64,000 bases of DNA from Acanthosoma haemorrhoidale. Its lineage: Eukaryota; Arthropoda; Insecta; Hemiptera; Acanthosomatidae. This document shows positions 56,901 to 64,000 of this stretch, in pieces; position 1 is the first letter of the stretch, and every line of letters starts with the position of its first letter. Where the stretch lies: positions 47,699,239-47,763,238 of the forward strand of contig OV884012.1 in assembly GCA_930367205.1 (NCBI GenBank). The letters run 5' to 3'. A model generated the notes under the pieces. It ran no database searches. It had not been told where the DNA came from and saw only the letters and a list, made by a program, of their open reading frames with translations. Made by a program: the position numbers and the translations under genes.

Positions 56901-59204
56901 TCATTGCTTATCAATTATTTTATCTGTATATCTTGAATAATATTGCTGTTGAATATGCCAAACGTTCTCATCAGACCAGAATAGCGTGTTAAGTGATTAT
57001 GATCCAACAATCACGTACCATTATAGTATTGATGTGTACAGCGAACGTCACATTCTCAGGACGTTTGAATGTGGCGGGAAAACATATTTCTGACGGTACC
57101 GTCGGCCTGAAAGATGATTTATCCTTAGAAAAATGAGTAAAAAATTGAATTATGCCCCGGAGAGAAATGGCCGAGGCGGTCCATTGTGTGGTGACGAGAA
57201 CAGGTTGTCACCAGGCGAGAGTGGACTTTTGTGAGCACTCACCCTCCAGGGCTAAAACTATTTATCAGCGACCTCTGGCACTCGTTAGCACTCGCATCTC
57301 AGTCTCCTGTCTTCATCTTTTATAGTTACTTCAATTTATTTATTAGACAATTTTCTATTCCATTCATAAATATATATATGGGTGTGTTTTTTATAAAATT
57401 TGCATATACAGAGTGGTGTCAAATTATAAAGCCAGCATTCGGTATTTCATAGTAGGCATGTATAACCAATGAATATAAATACATACATGCTAGGTTAAGA
57501 GGTTGCAAGCAAATCATATTAAATTTGATCCTCTTTTGTAAGTCATCTGTACTCAATTATTCGTTTGATTCTTGTTATAGTGCCTGTACAGTATATGTTA
57601 GCTATTTCTATATGGTGTATATGTTTAAGCTCTTTATCATAGTTATCTCTGTAGTACTGCTCTAGTTGAGTGTGATGTAATCTATCAATAGAAAATTATC
57701 AATTTGATGGAAAGGACAGAAGTTTAATAACAAGCCAGTTCTACCATCATGATGCTCTTGCATAGAGTTCCTACAGCATAGAAACGATAAAAAATTAATT
57801 AACAGCCTGGAAAGTATTGAAATTATATTAGATTCTATAATATTGGATAATGTAAATAGACAAGAAGAAATAATACCCACATGTATGGTAAGAAACCCAC
57901 CCTCTCCATACTTCCTACATGAAGCCAGTCATAGAGTGAAGTCAGAAGAGGTGGCAAACCTATTTTAAAGTTTCAATTGGTATAAATTATAGAAAATGAG
58001 TTTCACACCATCAATTAGGTGAGTATCCATGAGGTTACTGTATTATGTTATAATGTTTTAATTATTTATAGCTTATGTGTCTAATTTTTAAATTGGGTGG
58101 ACCCATTTCAGACTAGTTGCAATTTAGCACTGTTAATGTTCTGAATATGTTTTACTTATTGATTTTTTACATTGCTGCTTTTAACGATAGATTTTGTTTG
58201 TCTCCTATATGCACAATTAAAGGTTTTTATCATGACGATAACTTTTCATTTTAGAAAACTGAAGGAAGCTTAGCTAAGCCAAAAACGTTATTGGTGAATA
58301 AATACCTTATAGTGGAAAGACGGGAGTTTTAATATTTAGCCATACCCTTCAAAAACTGGGACTAATCATTTAATGTTTAATGTTTAATAGAGCAAATAAA
58401 GAATTCACACAATTATAATGTAAACTGGAATGTACACATTTATTGACAAACCGAAACACTGTATATTACTTAAGCTTTAAAATTTATATACAAGTTTTTA
58501 ACTAGTCTATTTTTATATTACTATTTAACGTTATCGACTGTACTTTAAAATACGGCTCGCTCTTCGTTTATGACATCATATAAAAAAGTGTTTCAGAACA
58601 TGGACCTAGAATTATATGTTGATATAGCTCATTCTTAAATTAATTACAAACGATTAAATTTTTAATGAAACAGCTTACTGTACTTATATCAATATATGAA
58701 ATTCATCCTGGAGGAATCCTGATATAGGAAAAATTAAATAGCGAGAATCAGTAGACTATCATTACCAAGTTTTCAATTGCATCACTCTTTAACCAGCTAA
58801 ATATGACAAAGAAAATGACAGCGTTATCCCCACAGATATGGCGCAAATAGCTGACTAAACTTCCGTCCCTTGATACCTTAAGTTTGACATAATGAGTAAA
58901 ATTACTGTTTATCATCAGCATACGTTTAACATATAAATAAATTCGTCTAAACTTTTCACTACAAAATACTAATTTCTCTTGTTGGGCGTATTTAAATTGA
59001 TTTTATAAAAATCAAAACCACTTATTTTTTTCAATATTAGCTAAAGGAATTTTTCATTTACGAGCACCTATTTATATTTTTAATATCTACTTAATTGTCG
59101 TATTTGAACAGCATTTTATAAAACATTGCAGGAGGATTTTATTAAGTTTTCGTAATGAGTTAATTGGGAAATTCTTGTTTTATTGCCAGTCAACAACAAT
59201 TTAT
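56901..59204. other. AT-rich non-genic stretch
   Basis: No supported gene. A GC-richer piece at 57080-57240 is unassigned. Confidence 0.55.
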
Positions 59205-59312
59205 TAAGATAAAATTGCAATCTGCCTTTTATTAGGCAATGAGTAATTGAGATAAGTGTCATCATTCATACCATATTTACAATTCATCATTCAGTCGCTC
59301 ATTCATACAATC
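59205..59312 (-). mobile_element. Family B LINE 3' tail
   Basis: On the minus strand this reads 'gaatgagcgactgaatgatg', 'tgtaaatatggtatgaatga' and then 'attgcctaataaaaggcaga', ending in an A/T-rich tail. This is the terminal part of family B, as in the copies at 13848 and 49322. It has about 108 bp, with no obvious flanking duplication and no coding capacity. Confidence 0.75.
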
Positions 59313-61484
59313 ATTTATCAGTTTTATCAGTTTTTGTTCTTTTAATAACTGTTATATTTGATATTTATGACACGTAATTAATGTTTTTTTTAGGCTAGTG
59401 TTAATTTCAGTCTGCAAAAATATTGATAGAAGAACATAGATTTATTGTTTGTAAAATATAAGTATATCAAGACAAAATATACTAGTTACAAGAAATCACC
59501 ATACTTTTTTTTTTAATTTATCAACGATTTGGACATTTGCAATACAAATTCTATACTATTTAATTATTAAATTCCTACCGTGAAATAGAATCATGTCAAG
59601 GAATGTGAATGTTACGATGAAACCTGAATGTCAGTACGGGATGAATGTGCAAGACATACCATTTATTGTAATTAGGATTAGCGGGTGGACAAAGATCCCT
59701 CCCTATTTCCGCTTCTATGTTACCGTCTGGAGTTTGATGTGTCAGAATTGGAACGAGCTTGAGTGGCCAGATCTTTTGAAAGTGTATATAAAATCTCTTA
59801 AAGTCGGCCTGTAAGGAACCAGCAATTAAACTGTAAGAATGTTAGTTGCTGTAACTTTATTTAGTTATATATTGTTGTGGTTTTAAATAAACCATTAAAG
59901 AAGAAGTTTTGTGTGATATTTCATAATACTCGTCTAAAATTCAAAGTGATGTAAGCCTTTGATGGTACGTAGGCCCATATGAATTAATCTTCATAAAAAA
60001 TTAGTTTCTGGGTGAGTATTAAAGAAGTGACAGCCATTTTCATTTCCAGATGCTGTACTCGAATGCTTGTATGTAGTAGGTGGTTGCTTTCACCTGGAAA
60101 TCCTATTGTTGACAAAACAATGAACATTGTACTCTAGGATAGCACAGAATTACAAAATGTCTGTTTGGTTTCCCTTGCGTTACTTCTGGAAAATGTTTGC
60201 TGATTACTGTATTTTATGACTTATTGACTCTCATCATTTGGCGAACAAAACGAATGAAAATGTGAAAACTACCAGTGAGTTGTCCTTACTTTGATTTTAA
60301 ATCAATAAAAAAAAAATGGTTATTAACAATTACTGAACATAAAAAGAATTTTTTTTTTTAACAAATTTTAGACATAATGACAACATTGTGTTTATATATT
60401 GATTTTTATTAGAAAAGTCTTAAATTACATCATCAAACTTTATATTATCTTATAAATATCACATGTTTTTGTATGAAAATTATCACTAGATCTTGATTTT
60501 AGGGGGAGTGGACTTATCTTTATTCGGCCATCACTAATTCAAAATTTACGGCCAATGTGTTTTCTTTTTTCACGGATTAAGCGTAAAAATTACGACGACA
60601 ACTTAGACGGCCAGAGTGAGCCCGCATTTTCGTTATATAATCCAGACAAAATATAAAAAAAATTCCACCTAAAATATATACCACCGGAAGTGAACCACCA
60701 CAATGACCCTCCCCCCACCAATACCAGTATTGTGCATAAATGTGAAAAAAACAAAAAATAATGTAAAAATAGCATACAAAACAAAGTAATGAACACAATT
60801 CACGATAATGCTACATGATCAGTGATGCTTTTAAATAACGACAAAATTGAGGTTATAATTAGATACAGTAGGAGTGACATAAGAGTAAATTGTTGTTACA
60901 AAACTTGAAGACATGCAGGGATATCTAAAAAATGAAATACCACAGCAAAAATTGACGCTATAATGAATGTAATGATTGAGCTGCATCAGTTGAAACTAAT
61001 CTAAAGGCGAATAGAGTAGACAGATGATCCGCAGAGCACGGCAACGATGCCTCATCAGGAACGAGAGGGCTGCAGCAGACAGATCATAAACAGAAGGTTA
61101 GCATGATCCGTGCAGGCTTTAGTATTCGGTGGGCCTGGGCAAGGTCTATAGAGAGCAGGACCACCTTCCCTTGCACAGTCGAAATGAATTAAACTCATTA
61201 AGTAGAGTTGGCTTTGGGCCGTTATTCAAATGATCGGCATTAATTCTGCCTCTTTTGGAAGTCAATCCTCGCTAACTGCTAAACTGCAATTAGACCCTCC
61301 TCAAATCCTCTCCTTCCGCGAATTAGGGCCCGTCATTGTTGCACGACCACTTGTACTATTTTTATTTTGTTTTTGCGTTGCTATCTCTTTGAGGTTCAGT
61401 TCAGCTTACTTTCTATTCTCTTTAGTCTCTGTTGCAGATCCATCACCCCCCCCCCACTTAAACCTAGATCAAACGCATGTTTGA
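59313..61484. other. AT-rich non-genic stretch
   Basis: No supported gene. A GC-richer interval at 61020-61200 is unrecognised. A poly(C) run lies at about 61446-61456. Confidence 0.55.
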
Positions 61485-61720
61485 TTGTTTTGACACCTCC
61501 CTGGTCATCCTAACCCTTATGCTAAGGCTCTTTACTTCCACCTCATCCCTGACAACTCACAGTGACGCCTAAGATAGAGGTGGCCTTGTGACCTCCTGAG
61601 TGAGTTCTTTGGTGGTTACTGAAGTGATAAGTGAAGTGGTTTTGGCTAATGACCCTTTTCCCCCTAAAACACAACGCACTGCTATGAATTGATTGCATGT
61701 AATTATATAATATAAAAAAT
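61485..61720 (+). mobile_element. LINE 3' fragment (family C, copy 2)
   Basis: The plus-strand frame reads HPNPYAKALYFHLIPDNSQ, a stop, RLR, a stop, then RWPCDLLSEFF. This parallels HPNPVAQSLHC ... RRLKRQWLCDLL at the C-terminus of family B. It is followed by a 3' UTR with 'ttttggctaatgaccc' and 'attgattgcatgtaattat', shared with the copy ending near 56880. It is therefore the last 30 or so codons plus the 3' UTR of a 5'-truncated element. No clear target-site duplication was found. Confidence 0.6.
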
Positions 61721-62325
61721 ACATTATTCTAATACCTAAATTTTTTTACAAAACTTCACTGGAGCACAGACAGTTTCGATAAGATCATTACATAGAGGCA
61801 ATCATGGTAACTATGCTGGAAATACATTTTCTAAAAAAAACTTGTATTATGTTTCATTTATTTTACTTATTATATGAACAAAATGCTAATCGGAATGAAC
61901 TTACGCAGCAGCAGGACAAACATTAAAACTAAACAATAAAAAAACTAAAGACTCCGTTGTCTGAAATACTGCTTTGTTAAAGGACGCATTAATAAGGTTT
62001 GTATTGAGACTATAATCACAAACTATAGCCTTTCCTTTTAAATAGTAGTTAAAGTTTTAGGAGTAATTTTTCAATATGAATTGAAACGATGTAAGATGAA
62101 AAAACTAAAATTAATCCGCGGAAAGTAAGTAAGGCTCTATAATAATAACTTGCAGTAATAATTGAATAAAAGTATATCTATGAAGCGAGGAACTGAATAT
62201 TAAACGAAGATAAGACATTTATGGTGTCTGAAAACTACCCTAAAATAAACACTAATGTCTAAATGATACTGAGAACAGCCCCCTATCTAAGTTAATGATC
62301 GCTAACGAAAAACTTGAAAAAAATA

Positions 62326-62348
62326 ATATATATATATATATATATATA
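62326..62348. repeat. (AT)n microsatellite
   Basis: Pure alternating A/T of 23 bp, followed about 50 bp later by a second tract. Confidence 0.95.
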
Positions 62349-62397
62349 GTTATATAAAAAATCATAAACAAATGTGGCTGTGTTGGTAAATATTTTA

Positions 62398-62421
62398 ATA
62401 TATATATATATATATATATAT
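62398..62421. repeat. (AT)n microsatellite, second tract
   Basis: Pure alternating A/T of 24 bp. The tyrosine/isoleucine-rich frame predicted across both tracts is an artefact. Confidence 0.95.
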
Positions 62422-64000
62422 GTCCATACAGTAAACAAAAAATTCACAAACCTGCCACTATATTTTTTAATAATCATCAACAATTAAAATCCAATCCAAT
62501 TCTGAGGATTATGGCCATTGTATAGAATAATAGTTAGCCTCTTTCAATCAGTCATGAAAAACTTTATATTTTTGTAGTTTGCGAATAGGAATAGAATATG
62601 AAAGTAATGTTGCATGGGCATGCCATGGGAAAAAATGTGATAGTGTATAGGGGGGACTAATATTTATTTTTAATTTTCCTGTCGTATGCAGAAGAGCAGC
62701 CAATTTTCATCCTGGCTCTCCCAGCTACATTAAAACTCAGTAGCGTTATATAAAAAATTTCAGCTTTATATTTCCTGTCCATTGTAATGGTTATTTTTCT
62801 ATTCGGCAAACAAACCAGAAAAGAAACAAAACATTTGAAAATGGAATATTCCACTCTATGACATTTTCATTAACTGAAAATTACAACATAGCATGACTAT
62901 TATTATAATAAATATCTAGAGTTTATTAGATTACGTGATTATATGCAAGCCCTTTCTACTTCTATTGCTGCAAACGTGCAAATGAATATAACCCTGAAAA
63001 ATTAGGTCCAAATTTAGTATTAAATAGACTAAATAATGTAGGTGAATAATTTTTATTTTGAATTTTAATAATTAATTTTTAGGGTTTCTTTGATTTTTTT
63101 TCAAAATCAAAAACATTGAAGTATTCACAAGTGTCCTGTCTGTCTGCTCTAGCCTTAGTTATTTGACGATAGATCCATTCATCAGACATCAAATAGCAAT
63201 GACATGAAAATTACAGCCATTATCACGATAAGTTGCATTAATCAACTAATTATTTAGGTAGTATGTCTTTCGAGTTCTACGATCCTATAATTTTTGTCAA
63301 ATCAAAGGCCTTAACAACCTAATCAAAAACATATAATCTTCGTTTTGTTTTTAGAAACTGCAGTTTAAATAAATCATTAAACATACCATTAACATTGTGT
63401 TCACAACTTTAAACAGTGTTTTTTTGGGGTGTTCCATTTGATCTAATGATGCTAAAAATAAAACCAGCCCTTCGAATGGTCATTAAAGACTAATTAGTCA
63501 CAAAAAATTATTAATATTCAGCATATAGATAATGTGATTTGTGTTATTTTCAAACTATAATTACTTATTAATGTATTTAAAAATTTCGTCAAAAGTATAT
63601 TCACTATTTTCTTGCAAGCCTAGCTCATATGGAGGAATGTTATCTTGCATGAAAAATGGACTTGTCACTTCAAAAATGTTAATAACGTAATCACAAGTTA
63701 TCTTAACGACTTCTTGTGATTTTGTTGATAAGACATTGCCGGGATCGGCTTGTCTTCGCGAAGATAAATGAGTAGCTCCTTGAATAAAGAAATGGTGAAG
63801 CAGATTAAGAAAATCACATTTAAGGTTAGTAATCTTGTGTTAACCATACAATCTATGAGGTAGCTATTGGTAAATTTCTACAGTACAAATAAAACATATT
63901 AAGAAGTAAATTTCTACAAACAAATAAAACTCCTAGATGTGGTGACTCAACTTTGTTGTTGTATTCGAAGAAGCCTAGCACCTTAGCCATTACTAATTAT

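Larger units (their letters stand above)
61721..64000. other. AT-rich non-genic stretch to window end
   Basis: No gene is supported. The only recognisable items are the two AT microsatellites listed separately. Confidence 0.6.

Noticed and set aside
60577..60798. Cysteine/aromatic-rich minus-strand ORFs
   Set aside because: Two overlapping frames in AT-rich sequence, with no domain or plausible splice context.
62292..62483. Tyr/Ile-rich minus-strand ORF resembling a membrane peptide
   Set aside because: It is produced by the two AT microsatellites.

Overview
This 64 kb window looks like an AT-rich, repeat-laden stretch of an arthropod (probably insect) nuclear genome, intergenic or deep intronic. 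The evidence is indirect: most positions are A/T, there are long AT-only tracts and dinucleotide microsatellites, no compact coding array is visible, and every recognisable protein relic belongs to a eukaryotic transposon. These are jockey-like non-LTR retrotransposons with a gag zinc knuckle, APE endonuclease and reverse transcriptase, Tc1/mariner transposases, and a MADF DNA-binding domain. I could not identify one intact host gene, rRNA, functional tRNA or CRISPR array. All listed protein homologies come from reading motifs by eye, not from a search.

Layout. 3.5-6 kb: remnants of a LINE C-terminus (family D here). 8.3-9.09 kb: a plus-strand 3' fragment of LINE family A, tail-to-tail with a 2.5 kb minus-strand jockey-like element (9.09-11.57 kb) keeping gag-like ORF1 and the endonuclease. 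13.5-14.6 kb: a possible ORF1 scrap beside a family B insertion bounded by a perfect 13-bp duplication. 16.9-17.4 kb: a 415-bp foldback (hairpin) repeat. 18.8-19.1 kb: a possible LTR. 20.1 kb: a family B tail. 22.4 kb: a broken MADF domain. 24.2-25.25 kb: the best family A copy, with a YADD motif. 26.4 kb: a CT microsatellite. 27.7 and 28.2 kb: a mariner-like terminus and an unassigned short ORF. 32.5-33.6 kb: a decayed mariner-type transposon with both ends. 36.1-37.9 kb: an old family A relative with two younger 5'-truncated family A tails, each with its own target-site duplication. 38.2 kb: a tRNA-like polymerase III promoter with an A tail. 41.2-41.9 and 44.8-45.3 kb: LTR-like blocks. 43.56-44.1 kb: a Tc1-like transposase remnant. 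47.2-48.3 kb: a family B insertion (12-bp duplication) next to a 33-bp tandem repeat. 49.3 kb: another B tail. 50.1-50.4 kb: an RNase H/zinc-cluster remnant. 54.2 kb: a GC-rich candidate exon. 56.5-56.9 and 61.5-61.7 kb: family C LINE remnants. 59.2 kb: another B tail. 62.3-62.4 kb: two AT microsatellites.

How the parts relate. The window is mainly a record of target-primed reverse transcription: 5'-truncated LINE copies, terminal A-rich tails and short direct repeats, in several layers of age. All coding relics carry stops, frameshifts, deletions or altered catalytic residues, so none is likely to be autonomous. I found no convincing novel biological system. The most checkable signals are the four precise target-site duplications, the long hairpin repeat, the two-ended mariner remnant, the tRNA-like SINE candidate and a GC-rich AG/GT-flanked candidate exon.
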